From Flavobacterium silvaticum (GTDB lineage Bacteria > Bacteroidota > Bacteroidia > Flavobacteriales > Flavobacteriaceae): 64,000 nucleotides of DNA. The notes under the pieces are model-generated. The model did not search any database. It saw nothing but the letters and a program-made list of their open reading frames with translations, and was not told where the DNA came from. A program made the translations under genes and the position numbers. The stretch spans positions 168,036 to 232,035 of the forward strand of contig NZ_JAAMPU010000103.1 in the NCBI RefSeq assembly GCF_012911565.1, read 5' to 3'. Positions 1 through 9,545 of this stretch are shown one piece after another. Positions within the stretch are counted from its first letter, which is position 1. Every line of letters begins with the position of its first letter.

Positions 1-516
<516 letters not shown>

Positions 517-807
517 TTAATGCGAAATCGATGTATTTTTTGATTTTTGAGTTCTTGGATAAGTAAATTGGGAAATTCGTAAAATCAAGAAGATTTATTA
601 TTGATTTGATAGGGAAGTGAGTCAGAGAATTGAAATGATCAGTTTTAAGAATTATTCTGCTTTGCTCCGAACAGTTCGGTTGACGCCTTGAATGAGGTAG
701 GATTTATGTAGTTTGGGTATTATTGTAAACGTACCTTGTTAGGGTGGAAGGGCAAGCCCGCGGATTTGGATCCCACACTTTTTACAGCAGATTCCGCGCG
801 TCCGCCA

Positions 808-950
808 GGGATTGAGCGGTTAGCTTGCAGAAGTACGGCGGTTGGCTTTGTCCAAGGGAAGCGGCGACTACCGGAAGCCGTTTGCCTTGGTGCAAAATCA
901 CCGTTGGACAAGGCAACTAGAAGTGATAGCCCGGTGCTTGCAGGCGGCCA
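808..950 (+). repeat. Interspersed structured repeat, divergent copy A
   Basis: This GC-rich stretch sits in the 600-base gap between icd and rplS. It resembles two better copies at 1800-1979 and 58369-58514. It opens with GATTGAGCGGTTAGC, compared with GATGCAAGCGGTTAGCC in copy B, and ends near TAGCCCGGTGCTTGCAGG. The middle holds inverted arms TTGTCCAA / TTGGACAA, so it could form a hairpin as the other copies do. No convincing gene is present. Membership in the family is tentative because the ends are diverged. Confidence 0.35.
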
Positions 951-965
951 GAAAAAAAACTTGGA

Positions 966-995
966 AAATAAAAAAGCCCCGGAAATTCCGAGGCT
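966..995 (-). terminator. Rho-independent terminator of rplS
   Basis: On the minus strand the arms AGCCTCGGAA and TTCCGGGGCT (one mismatch) are followed by a run of T. It lies about 20 bases after the rplS stop. Confidence 0.75.
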
Positions 996-1016
996 CTGTA
1001 TGCATAGGACAAAAAA

Positions 1017-1376
1017 TTATGCTCTCTGTCTTTTCTCTTCTTTGATTTTCGCTTTCTTACCGGTAAGTTCGCGGAAGTAGAAGATTCTGGCACGACGCAC
1101 GTGACCTTTCTTATTGATTTCGACTTTCTGCAATGCAGGAAGGTTTACCGGAAAAATACGCTCAACGCCAACAGCGCCGGACATTTTACGGATAGTGAAG
1201 GTTTCTGTGTTACCTGAACCTCTGCGTTGAATTACGACACCTTTGAAAAACTGTGTACGTGTCTTTTCGCCTTCTTTGATTTCGTAGTAAACCGTGATGG
1301 TATCTCCGGCCCCGAAATCAGGAAATTCTTTTTTAGCTACAAATTCGTCCTGAACGAATTTCATTAAATCTGCCAT
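1017..1376 (-). CDS. rplS: 50S ribosomal protein L19
   Basis: A 119-residue protein of normal L19 length. It contains the family core GDTITVYYEIKEGEKTRTQ, then FKGVVIQRRGSGN, ETFTIRK and GVERIFPVNLP, with the basic tail KKAKIKEEKRQRA. L19 sits at the 30S-50S interface. The ATG at 1376 has no in-frame alternative, a TACATTTG -7 box lies about 75 bases upstream, and a strong terminator follows. In most bacteria rplS directly follows trmD. Here trmD is 10 kb away, and the gap is filled by a metal-efflux locus on the same strand. Confidence 0.97.
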   Translation of the reverse strand: MADLMKFVQDEFVAKKEFPDFGAGDTITVYYEIKEGEKTRTQFFKGVVIQRRGSGNTETFTIRKMSGAVGVERIFPVNLPALQKVEINKKGHVRRARIFYFRELTGKKAKIKEEKRQRA

Positions 1377-1449
1377 GACTTAATATTTAAAAGTTTGAAA
1401 ATCAACGCAACATGCACGGATATCGTCAGAGGTTGGGTCAATGTGGGCG

Positions 1450-1457
1450 CAAATGTA
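1450..1457 (-). promoter_or_regulatory. -7 promoter element of rplS
   Basis: TACATTTG on the minus strand fits TAnnTTTG. It lies just downstream of a very AT-rich run of TAATTAAT units at 1459-1490. This independent promoter would let rplS be expressed despite the separation from trmD. Confidence 0.55.
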
Positions 1458-1799
1458 GTTAATAATTAATAATTAATGATTAATAATTTGAGGAAATTGA
1501 AATGTTCTTTGAAAATGGGTTCTGGCGTACTGGTTTCAAATTCATTTCGTTGGGAAAAGGAGGTAACCTAAGTGATAGATAAACTATTTATTTTAACACC
1601 CGAGGCTTTAGCCGAACTGAGCGAAGCTAAAATGTACATAAAAAATGTAATGAGGGCAATTCAGGATTTTGTAGGGAACACCATTGGCCCCTCCCCAGGC
1701 CAAAGATATGTTCTGACGAAATACTACCGATACATAAAAAATGTATCAATTGTTAAAATTCTATTATTGTTAATAGCAGCACATTGCTATGCCAGTTCG
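1458..1799. other. Non-coding spacer with an extended Shine-Dalgarno and a 15-base direct repeat
   Basis: No gene is recognised here. Position 1558-1568 reads AAGGAGGTAAC, a near-perfect anti-16S match that is unusual for this phylum, followed by a GTG at 1572. The open frame from that GTG resembles nothing I know and runs into the repeat at 1800. The 15-mer TACATAAAAAATGTA, itself an inverted repeat, occurs twice, near 1634 and 1733. Confidence 0.35.
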
Positions 1800-1979
1800 C
1801 AGGAGCTCGGATCCCGCTGCCCGCTCATAGCTTCCTCAAAATCGCCCGGTTTTACAACCCGCGCCAAGAGCTTTTGCTTCGCACTGTTCGGCCTTGCCTC
1901 GGGTCGTGGGTCGCTTTGGCGCGGGAGCAAAACCAGTGCGCTTTTATCAAAAGGCTAACCGCTTGCATCGGGGCTAAGC
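1800..1979 (-). repeat. Interspersed structured repeat, copy B
   Basis: On the minus strand it begins TAGCCCCGATGCAAGCGG and ends GCAGCGGGATCCGAGCTCC. Both ends match copy C at 58369-58514 (TAGCCCGGATGTAAGCGG and GGACAGCCGGATCAAGCTCC). The interior is unrelated in sequence but contains its own inverted arms CCCGCGCCAA / TTGGCGCGGG and TTTTGC / GCAAAA. It starts 30 bases after the stop of the gene at 2009-2647 and is GC-rich compared with its surroundings. No reading frame is supported. Confidence 0.6.
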
Positions 1980-2008
1980 AATCAGCAAATCCAGAAGCTT
2001 TACGTTTT

Positions 2009-2647
2009 TTATTTCTTTACGAACGAAACAAAACCATCATAATAGTCCTTTATGGTCTTTTCCCGTATGCTGTTCCATTCATTTTTTGGGTGGCTCAATA
2101 CGGGAGCCTGTGTTTCTTTTTCCGCTCCTTCCATGCCAGACATCATAGCGCCCATGCCATAGAGGTTGATCCAGCGCCGGTCATAATTCTCCGGATTTTT
2201 CATAACAAAATCAACCACCCGATTTACGGTTGTTTCCAGTTTTGCCTTGTCTTTAAAAGCATATTCATTTATCGTCGGGCCAAAAGTCTGGTTCAATACA
2301 CCAACAGCTTGTTTCGCCGATTCTTCCGCACAAATGTTAGCGTCTATGCGTGCCCGCAACTGTGCGACATAGAACCAGAAGGTCGCATCGTCTTTTTTAT
2401 CCGCAGAAAACAAATAATCTGATAAGGCATATAAAACCCCTGGATTATAATCGTTCGGTTTTTCAAGGATTTGCTTGGCGGCTTTTTCTTTTTGTACGGC
2501 ATCATCACCAAGAAGTGCTGTTCCGGCCGCATTGTCTTTTTCCACATTGATTTCGGCATATACACCTTTTGGTGTAACCTGTATATCCTGGGCGCTACAA
2601 AGCAGGCACCAAAAAATAGAAAATAAAAAGCTGATTTGTTTTTTCAT
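2009..2647 (-). CDS. Uncharacterised secreted protein of the metal-efflux locus
   Basis: A 212-residue protein with an N-terminal signal peptide (hydrophobic FLFSIFWCLLCSAQ, probable cleavage after CSA). The mature part is mostly helical and acidic, with aromatic clusters such as FWFYVAQLRARI and NYDRRWINLYGMG. I do not recognise the family. It follows the RND gene by 45 bases in the same direction, so it probably belongs to the efflux transcript and may act in the periplasm. There is no histidine- or methionine-rich tract that would indicate direct metal binding. Function unknown. Confidence 0.75.
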   Translation of the reverse strand: MKKQISFLFSIFWCLLCSAQDIQVTPKGVYAEINVEKDNAAGTALLGDDAVQKEKAAKQILEKPNDYNPGVLYALSDYLFSADKKDDATFWFYVAQLRARIDANICAEESAKQAVGVLNQTFGPTINEYAFKDKAKLETTVNRVVDFVMKNPENYDRRWINLYGMGAMMSGMEGAEKETQAPVLSHPKNEWNSIREKTIKDYYDGFVSFVKK

Positions 2648-2692
2648 TAGTTCGGATTTTTGGCCAAGATACGAACCAACAATGCTACAATT

Positions 2693-5600
2693 TTAATCTA
2701 AGGCTCTTTTCGATTTATTGAAAAACCAAAAAATAATCGGGAACACCAGCAAAGTCAAAACGGTCGCCGTAATCAATCCGCCGATAATCACGATTGCCAA
2801 TGGTTTCTGGGATTCAGAACCGATTCCGGTAGAAATCGCGGCCGGCAACAATCCAATCGATGCCATAAGTGCCGTCATGACCACAGGCCGCGTCCGGACT
2901 TTCACGGCTTCCATAATGGCAGCATCAAGCGTCATTTTCTCCTTCAGGTTCTTATGGAATTCAGAAATCAGTATGACTCCATTCTGAATACAGATTCCAA
3001 GCAATGCAATAAACCCGACGCCTGCCGAAATCCCAAAGTTCATTCCCGTTACATGCAAAGCAATGATTCCGCCAATGATCGCAAAAGGTACATTCGCCAA
3101 AACCAACAACGAATCCTTGATGTTTCCGAACAAGATAAATAGCAACACAAAAATTCCAATCAGGCTCACCGGCACTACCTGGCCCAATCTGCCCGTGGCC
3201 CGAACCTGGTTTTCGAATTCGCCCGTCCAGCCAATGCTGTAACCCGTCGGGATTTCGACTTTTGAGACCTTCTTTTGCGCCTCGGCGATCGTGCTTCCCA
3301 AATCGCGTCCGCGCACGGAAAATTTCACTCCAATGAAACGTTTGGTGTTGTCCCTATATATAAAAGCCGGGCCTGTAATTTTCCGGATTTCTGCGATTTC
3401 CTTGATTGGGATTTTGGCGCCTTCAAGTGTCGGAACCTGAAGTTTGCCCATATCCATTTCATCCTTTCGGTATTCGCCCGCATAACGCACACGCACATCG
3501 AATTTGCGTTCGCCTTCGTATTTCTGGGTCGCCGTTTTTCCGCCAAAAGCCATTTCGAGAACCGCTTGTGCATCAGATAATGTCACACCATAAGCCGCCA
3601 TTTTTTCCCGGTCGAGAATCACGCTGACTTCCGGCTGGCCAATGTTCCGGATGATCCCAACGTCTTCGATTCCGTCTACGTCCTTGATTTGTGCGATGAC
3701 TTTATTGGCCATTTCGTCGAGTTTGTCCAGATCGTCGCCATAGATTTTTACGGCGTTTGCGGCTTTAATTCCAGCAGCTGCTTCGGCTACGTTATCTATT
3801 ATCGGTTGGGAATAATTATAGGTGATGCCTTGATAATGTTTGAGTTTATCATTCATTTCCGAGATGATATCATCTACCGATTTCCCGTTGAGCTCGCTTA
3901 CCGGTTTCAAATCGACCTGGAATTGCACGAAGTTGAATCCGTTCGGGTCGGTTCCGTCGTTCGAGCGTCCTTCCTGGGAAAGAACTTTTACTACTTCCGG
4001 AAATTTCATCAGTTCCTTTCGCAGTTCATTGGAAATTTTGGCACTTTCAGGCTGGGAATAACTCATGGGCAATTCGGCCGTGACCCAAAGCGCGCCTTCG
4101 TTGAGCTGTGGCAGGAATTCGGTTCCGAGGAATTTGCCCGATGCAAACGTCAGCACCATAAATGTCAGCGAAATCCCGAGGCTGAGTTTTTTGTTCCGAT
4201 AGGTCGAGGCAAAACCTTTTTCCACGATGCGGTTCCAAAAATTCACGAATCGGTTGTTTTTCTCCTTTACATTTTTGTTCAGGAGCAAATGCGCCAGCAC
4301 CGGAACCAGTGTCAATGTGAAAATCAAAGCGCCGAGCAACGCAAAACCAAGTGTGTAGGCGAGAGGCGAAAACATTTTTCCTTCGACTTTCTGGAAGGCG
4401 AAAATGGGCAGCAACGCCGTGATGATGATTAATTTCGAAAAGAAAATCGCTTTCCCCATCTCGGCTCCTGTCTTCTTGATGATACTCGCCTTAGCCAGTT
4501 TGTTGAATTTGTCCATGCCTTTTTTGTGGGCCACATGATCGAGTGTGACGAAAATTCCTTCGACCATGACCACGGCTCCGTCGATGATGATCCCGAAATC
4601 GACTGCTCCGAGAGATAGTAAATTCGCGCCCATGCCTTTCATCCGCAGGCAGAAAAAAGCGAACAGCAGCGATAATGGAATCACGATGGCCACAGTTAAA
4701 GTCGTGCGCCAATCTGCCATGAATAAAAAAACGATAACCGTGACCAGCAAAATACCTTCGAGCAAATTATGCATTACGGTTTCGGTCGTGAACGTCATCA
4801 GATTGTCTCTGTCATAGAACGTCTCCATTTTTACGTCCGATGGCAATACGCGTTCATTGATTTCAGCAATCTTTTCCTTGACGCGTCCCAGAACTTCCTG
4901 CGGATTTTCGCCCTTTCGCATAATGATGATACCTTCCACGACATCATCGCGGTCGTTCAATCCGGCTTGGCCCACGCGTGGATACGAACTGTCGGTCACA
5001 TCGGCCAGATTCTTGACCAGAACCGGATTTCCGCCCGCTTCCTTCACGATGATATTGGCAATGTCTATTCTCGATTGCAACAACCCGACACCACGGACCA
5101 CATAAGCCTGTCCGTTTTTCTCGATGACATCGCCACCCACATTGAGGTTCGATTTGTTCACGGCTTCGAAGACTTCCAAAGGCGTAATATCGTACTTGGC
5201 CAATCGGTTCGGATCAACCGAAATCTCGTAGGTCTTTTCCTGTCCGCCGAAAGAGGCAATATCGGCCACTCCCGGAACAGCCCGCAATTGCCTGTCGATG
5301 ATCCAATTCTGGAGCGTCAGTAAATCACGCACATCACGGTTTTTGCCTTTGAGCACGTATCGGAACACTTCTCCGGTCGGACCGTACGGTGGTTGGACTT
5401 CAGGCTCGACATCGTCCGGCAAGGAAACCGTCGCCAATTGATTGTTGACCTGTTGTCTGGCGAAAAAATCTTCCACATCATCGTCGAAAATGATTTTGAT
5501 GACAGATAATCCGAACATCGAAATACTTCGGACGCTTGTCTTTTTCTGAACGCCGTTCATCGCGATTTCTACAGGCGAAGTCACGAAACGCTCGATTTCT

Positions 5601-5785
5601 TCGGCGCTTCTGCCTTTCCATTGGGTGACGATTACGATTTGGGTATTGGTTACATCGGGGAACGCTTCGATGGGCATTTCCCGGAATGACAGATAGCCAC
5701 TGACGGCCACGATGCCAACCCAAAAGAACGTAAAGGCCTTGTTTTTAAGCGAAAAGGCAATGATGTTTTTGATGAATTTGTTCAT
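2693..5785 (-). CDS. czcA: CzcA-family heavy-metal efflux RND transporter, inner-membrane pump
   Basis: A 1030-residue RND permease of the usual length, with twelve predicted membrane segments and two large periplasmic loops. It exchanges protons for cytosolic or periplasmic metal and exports the metal through an outer-membrane channel. The proton-relay motif in the fourth segment is DFGIIIDGAVVMVEG with Asp396, Asp402 and Glu409. This is the signature of the divalent-cation (Co/Zn/Cd/Ni) HME pumps and differs from the CusA copper type, in which this motif is altered. It is the third gene of a tight operon, 3 bases after the membrane-fusion gene and downstream of the outer-membrane gene. The exact substrate cannot be read from sequence. 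Confidence 0.93.
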   Translation of the reverse strand: MNKFIKNIIAFSLKNKAFTFFWVGIVAVSGYLSFREMPIEAFPDVTNTQIVIVTQWKGRSAEEIERFVTSPVEIAMNGVQKKTSVRSISMFGLSVIKIIFDDDVEDFFARQQVNNQLATVSLPDDVEPEVQPPYGPTGEVFRYVLKGKNRDVRDLLTLQNWIIDRQLRAVPGVADIASFGGQEKTYEISVDPNRLAKYDITPLEVFEAVNKSNLNVGGDVIEKNGQAYVVRGVGLLQSRIDIANIIVKEAGGNPVLVKNLADVTDSSYPRVGQAGLNDRDDVVEGIIIMRKGENPQEVLGRVKEKIAEINERVLPSDVKMETFYDRDNLMTFTTETVMHNLLEGILLVTVIVFLFMADWRTTLTVAIVIPLSLLFAFFCLRMKGMGANLLSLGAVDFGIIIDGAVVMVEGIFVTLDHVAHKKGMDKFNKLAKASIIKKTGAEMGKAIFFSKLIIITALLPIFAFQKVEGKMFSPLAYTLGFALLGALIFTLTLVPVLAHLLLNKNVKEKNNRFVNFWNRIVEKGFASTYRNKKLSLGISLTFMVLTFASGKFLGTEFLPQLNEGALWVTAELPMSYSQPESAKISNELRKELMKFPEVVKVLSQEGRSNDGTDPNGFNFVQFQVDLKPVSELNGKSVDDIISEMNDKLKHYQGITYNYSQPIIDNVAEAAAGIKAANAVKIYGDDLDKLDEMANKVIAQIKDVDGIEDVGIIRNIGQPEVSVILDREKMAAYGVTLSDAQAVLEMAFGGKTATQKYEGERKFDVRVRYAGEYRKDEMDMGKLQVPTLEGAKIPIKEIAEIRKITGPAFIYRDNTKRFIGVKFSVRGRDLGSTIAEAQKKVSKVEIPTGYSIGWTGEFENQVRATGRLGQVVPVSLIGIFVLLFILFGNIKDSLLVLANVPFAIIGGIIALHVTGMNFGISAGVGFIALLGICIQNGVILISEFHKNLKEKMTLDAAIMEAVKVRTRPVVMTALMASIGLLPAAISTGIGSESQKPLAIVIIGGLITATVLTLLVFPIIFWFFNKSKRALD

Positions 5786-5788
5786 GGA

Positions 5789-6868
5789 TCAATCGTTTAG
5801 GGCATCGTAGACCAATAGTTGGTTGGTCGTCATTACTTTTTCGTTTTCGGTCAGGCCTGATGAGATGTAGGTGATTTTTCCCACTTGTCGGAAGACTTCT
5901 ACCTGACGTGTCTCGATGTTGTTGCGGTCTTTGAAAACCATGACGAAATGGTGGCTTTTGTCGAAAATCACGGCATCGGACGGAACGGCGATCATCTTAT
6001 TCCCCTTTTCCTCATAAGACAACTTGATGCCGGCGCGCATTTCCGGCTTGAGTTCGAAACCTGGATTCTGCAGTCTGATCACGACTTTCATAGCCTTGGT
6101 TTCCGGATCGATGATGTTGAAGATCTTATCCACTTTACCATCGTAGATTTTATCCGGATAACTGAGCGTGGTGATTTGTGCCGATTCGCCTTCACGCACC
6201 CGATTGATATCGCCTTCGTTGACGTGAGCGATGGCCCATACTTCGTTGATTTCGGCTATATCAAAAATGTTGTCGGTCCGGTCGCCGCGCAAAAGCATAT
6301 TTTCATTGATTTTCTTTTCGGTGATGAATCCGTTCAAAGGCGACCGTACTTCGTAGATCGAACCTGACTTGATGTGATAGATGTTGTAATTTTCCTCCAC
6401 GCGCTGCAATTGTGACTTTGCTTTTTCGTATTCGCTTTTGGCCTGGACCACATCGCGTTCTGAATTGAGTTTGCCTTCGAACAGTTCCTGGGCGACTTTG
6501 TAGTTGTTCCGCGTCACGATCACATCGTTTTTGGCATCTTCAAGCTGTTGCTCGAAACTGGCCACATCGGTACTTTTTATCGTAGCGAGCAACTGGTTTT
6601 TTTTGACGTAATCGCCTAATTCCACATACACTTTGGTCACGCTTCCGCCAACGACGGGATAGACTTCGATGGTTTTGTTGTTGTCCGAAGTGATTTTTCC
6701 GTAGAACGTATCTTCATTTTTGAGTGGGAGTAATTTCGCTTCGACGGTTTTCGTCGTCCCGAGCATTTTATCGCTGAGCACAAACGTCTGGCTGAGCTGG
6801 GTATCCTGTTTTTTATGGCAGGCAGAAAAAACCACGCCGATAGTCAGTAATAAGAATATTCGTTTCAT
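5789..6868 (-). CDS. czcB: CzcB-like periplasmic adaptor (membrane-fusion) lipoprotein
   Basis: A 359-residue adaptor that links the RND pump to the outer-membrane channel. The N-terminus has a lipoprotein signal with lipobox FSAC (Cys at about residue 16), so it is probably anchored in the inner membrane. A barrel-sandwich half (GGSVTKVYVELGDYVKKNQ), a helical hairpin (FEQQLEDAKNDVIVTRNNY), the returning half (VRSPLNGFITEKKI) and a beta-barrel with EINEVWAIAHV follow in the expected order. I see no N-terminal metal-binding His or Met cluster of the CusB type. The start is 1 base from the stop of the upstream outer-membrane gene, so translation is probably coupled. Confidence 0.92.
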   Translation of the reverse strand: MKRIFLLLTIGVVFSACHKKQDTQLSQTFVLSDKMLGTTKTVEAKLLPLKNEDTFYGKITSDNNKTIEVYPVVGGSVTKVYVELGDYVKKNQLLATIKSTDVASFEQQLEDAKNDVIVTRNNYKVAQELFEGKLNSERDVVQAKSEYEKAKSQLQRVEENYNIYHIKSGSIYEVRSPLNGFITEKKINENMLLRGDRTDNIFDIAEINEVWAIAHVNEGDINRVREGESAQITTLSYPDKIYDGKVDKIFNIIDPETKAMKVVIRLQNPGFELKPEMRAGIKLSYEEKGNKMIAVPSDAVIFDKSHHFVMVFKDRNNIETRQVEVFRQVGKITYISSGLTENEKVMTTNQLLVYDALND

Positions 6869-6869
6869 A

Positions 6870-8111
6870 TTAAAAGATGCTGGTATTTGTCAAATGATTC
6901 AGTGTTTCGCCCGAAAGGATAAGTTGCTTGTAGCGTTCGTTAATGTGCAGCATGCTGGAATTATAGCTTTCCATGAAATCTGTGAATTCGTTCAGTGAGA
7001 TGTTGCGCTTGCTGAAGTTTGAAAAAACACCCTGATTGACTTGTTCAAGATTTTCGTAAACAGTTGGTTTTATGCCTGATGCCTCTCTTCTGTTTTCTTC
7101 CCACCAATCAAAAGCGCGCTGCATTTCAGACTTGAGCTCAAGTAATCTGAGTTCCGATTGGGTTTTGGATTGGTCCAGTTCAGCCTGGGCGATTTTGATG
7201 TTTCCCTTGTTTTTGTTCCAAAGCGGAAGCGGAATGGACAATCGCATGTTGACTTCATCGCGGAAAGCACCCGAAGCCTGGTCATAGCCGACTCCGAGAT
7301 TCACATCTGGAACGGCCAATGATTTCTGGAATTTCACAGCCGTTTCATGTGCTTCGATGTCTTTCAGGGCGATGCGGAACTCCGGATTTTTTTCTTTGCC
7401 CTTTTCCACCAATATATCAACGTTGAGTAGCTGCATCTGGAATTGTTCCAATAAAAGTTTCTCATTTACGACAGGTATAATCGGATTTTCAATACCGGTC
7501 AAAAGTGCCAGGTCTTTGCGTTCCTCAACAATCTGTTCGAGGATTTCGAAGCGTTGATTTTTGAGATCGAGCAGAAGCGATTGCAAACGCACGACTTCCT
7601 TGAGCGCGATGTTACCTTTGGCAGCCTGTTCTTCATAAGCCGTCAGCAAATTTTCAATACGAGAAATCTGGCTTTCGAGAACCGTGTTTTTTTTAGTGTC
7701 AAAATAGAGCGAATAGAAACTTCTCCTCAACTGGAATTTGAGGTTGAAAAGCAATTCTTCGAGTTGGAGCGAGGCGATTTCAGCCTGCTGACATGACCGC
7801 TTGATCTCGTTGCGCTTTTTTCCACCCAAATAGATCAATTGATCTATGGCGACGGTTTTCTGATGCTTTATGTCAAAATAGATGTCGCTTTCCGGATTGT
7901 AGGCATTCCAGTCGGCAGAAAGTATCGGATGTTCCCAAATCCGGGCCTGAACGACAGCCGCTTGTGCCGCCGTTACATTGTATTGTTCAGAAAGTAATTC
8001 CAGGTTGTTTTGCTGGAGTGCCTTGTCGCAATCTTCCAGCGTCATCGTGACCTGGGAAAAAACCTGAAAACCGCTAAAGGCAATCAGGTAAAAGAGCAGT
8101 CGTTTGTTCAT
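6870..8111 (-). CDS. czcC: CzcC-like outer-membrane efflux protein (TolC family)
   Basis: A 413-residue outer-membrane factor with signal peptide MNKRLLFYLIAFSGFQVFSQ and long heptad-rich helices, including a repeated pattern before DVNLGVGYDQASGAFRDEV and LPLWNKNKGNIKIAQAEL, typical of the OMF/CzcC family. It would form the exit duct for the RND pump encoded two genes downstream. It is the first gene of the efflux operon proper. The 73-base gap before it contains an array of OmpR-type half-sites, so expression probably depends on the response regulator at 9542-10222. Confidence 0.9.
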   Translation of the reverse strand: MNKRLLFYLIAFSGFQVFSQVTMTLEDCDKALQQNNLELLSEQYNVTAAQAAVVQARIWEHPILSADWNAYNPESDIYFDIKHQKTVAIDQLIYLGGKKRNEIKRSCQQAEIASLQLEELLFNLKFQLRRSFYSLYFDTKKNTVLESQISRIENLLTAYEEQAAKGNIALKEVVRLQSLLLDLKNQRFEILEQIVEERKDLALLTGIENPIIPVVNEKLLLEQFQMQLLNVDILVEKGKEKNPEFRIALKDIEAHETAVKFQKSLAVPDVNLGVGYDQASGAFRDEVNMRLSIPLPLWNKNKGNIKIAQAELDQSKTQSELRLLELKSEMQRAFDWWEENRREASGIKPTVYENLEQVNQGVFSNFSKRNISLNEFTDFMESYNSSMLHINERYKQLILSGETLNHLTNTSIF

Positions 8112-8131
8112 TGTCGCAAAAATTGATGCGG

Positions 8132-8189
8132 CAAAGATGTCGGCCCGACCTTAAACGCGGCTTTAGAACCACCTTAAAAATAGCTTAAA
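8132..8189 (-). promoter_or_regulatory. Response-regulator box array and promoter of the efflux operon
   Basis: Reading the minus strand, four half-sites occur at regular spacing: TTTAAGCT (8189-8182), TTTAAGGT (8178-8171), TCTAAAGC (8167-8160) and TTTAAGGT (8155-8148). The start-to-start steps are 11, 11 and 12 bases. Head-to-tail half-sites at one helical turn are how OmpR/PhoB-type regulators bind. A -7-like CATCTTTG follows at 8139-8132, so the proximal box covers the -33 region, as expected for an activated promoter. The distal half-site overlaps the kinase stop codon. Confidence 0.6.
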
Positions 8190-9545
8190 TCGACTGCGGG
8201 AATTGAACAATGAATACGTGAAATGAGGTTTCGGATTGATAGGAAATTGAAGCGCCATGATAATCGAGAATGCGTTTCACGATACGCAATCCGAGGCCTG
8301 AACCCTGAATGACACCGGAATTTACCCCACGCATGAAAGGTTCAAAAATCTTTTGCTGCTCATCCTGCGGAATGGTTTTTCCGGAGTTTTCGATGAGAAG
8401 TTGCAGACCGTCCGGATTCGGGGAAATTCTGACGTTCACATTTTTATCGTCCGAATATAAATACGCGTTCCGAAGCAGGTTCACGAACACGATTTCAAGT
8501 AATGATTTTGTCCCTGAAATTTCCAGATTGGTATCGTCACCCGAAATCTCAAAGTTCATGTGGAAGTCCGGATGCGTCTTTTTGACCTTGTCGAAAGCCG
8601 TGAAAATGACTTCGTCCACTCGTTCCGGAGTCAGCAGTTTTTTGGCCTGCTCGTTCATCCGCGCCAGCAAAAGCAACGATTGGATCAAATCGCCGACCTG
8701 TTCCAGATCTGTCCGCATGCTTTTTAAGTAATCGACAGTTTCAGCCGAATGTCCGCCTTGGCGCAATACACTTTCCAACTGAAGAGACAATCTGGAAACC
8801 GGCGTGCGCAGTTCATGTGACGCATTGGCCGTGAATTCTTTCTGGGCGTTGAACGAGGTATCGATCCGGATCATCATTTCGTTGAAAGCCTTTGTCAGGA
8901 TCGTAATTTCGTCGCTTTCTTTTCCAACCGGCAACGGATTATTGAGTTTGAGCGCGGTGATATCAGTAATCTTATTTTGGAAATCGTCCAATGGTTTAAG
9001 CTGTTTCCGGATGAAAGTGTACGTGGAAAACCACACCAAAGCCGTTCCGAGTAAAAATGAAAGCACCAGAATCTTCATCAGGAAATCAAGCTGTTGGTGT
9101 CCGTATTTGTCTTCGGCGGCGACGAGCACATAATAATCGTTGGTTCCCTTGAAATCGTAGAAAACACCCACCATGTCTTTTTCGGCTATGGAACGGTAAA
9201 TGTTTTTTTTACTTTGCTTGAGTTGCTTCAGGTCGTTGATGCTCCATTGGATCGTCGCATCGTCTATGCTGCTGTAAATCAGTTCGTGTTTTTGTCGAAC
9301 ACCAACGTTTTTTCATTATAGAGTTTGTTGATGGTATTCTGGTCGATGAGCCTCAGTAGTTGCCTGTCGATCTGACGGATTTCAAACAACAACCGAATTG
9401 TTGTCTGGGCTTTGTCTTCGAGCCGATTGCGGAATTCATCTTTTCGGAAGGAAGAAAACGAAATATAGATCAACAACGCGAGCAAACCGTACAGAACTGA
9501 AAATGCTATGCTGATGTTTATCGCAACCTTTCGTTTCAGTGTCAT
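8185..9545 (-). pseudogene. Metal-responsive sensor histidine kinase, interrupted by a one-base frameshift
   Basis: Two adjacent frames together make one membrane histidine kinase of about 453 residues. The 5' part (9545-9279) has the first membrane helix and part of the periplasmic sensor. The 3' part continues the sensor, then the second helix, HAMP, H-box FTANASHELRTPVSRL, N-box NLLRNAYLYS and G-boxes ENSGKTIP and GSGLGLRIVKRI. Reading on the minus strand, GACAAAAACACGAACTG runs into a TGA. One extra A in the five-A tract at 9293-9289 gives D-K-K-H-E-L-I-Y-S-S and restores an open frame throughout. It overlaps the regulator gene by 4 bases. It is either a real inactivation, a slippage site or a sequencing error. 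Type CusS/CzcS by context. Confidence 0.82.

Noticed and set aside
720..1080. Open frames on both strands in the icd-rplS gap
   Set aside because: They overlap each other and a structured repeat, have odd composition (Arg/Ser/Gly rich) and match no family.
1572..2422. Two long plus-strand frames through the spacer and into the 2009-2647 gene
   Set aside because: They run through repeat copy B and antisense to a signal-peptide gene; only the Shine-Dalgarno in front of the first is notable, and it is reported as a finding.
3689..4432. 247-codon plus-strand frame antisense to czcA
   Set aside because: Codon-bias shadow of the RND gene; His/Phe-rich composition and no family features.
8185..9545. 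Two separate genes instead of one frameshifted kinase
   Set aside because: The sensor domain continues across the junction with one extra A, and neither part alone has a complete kinase architecture.
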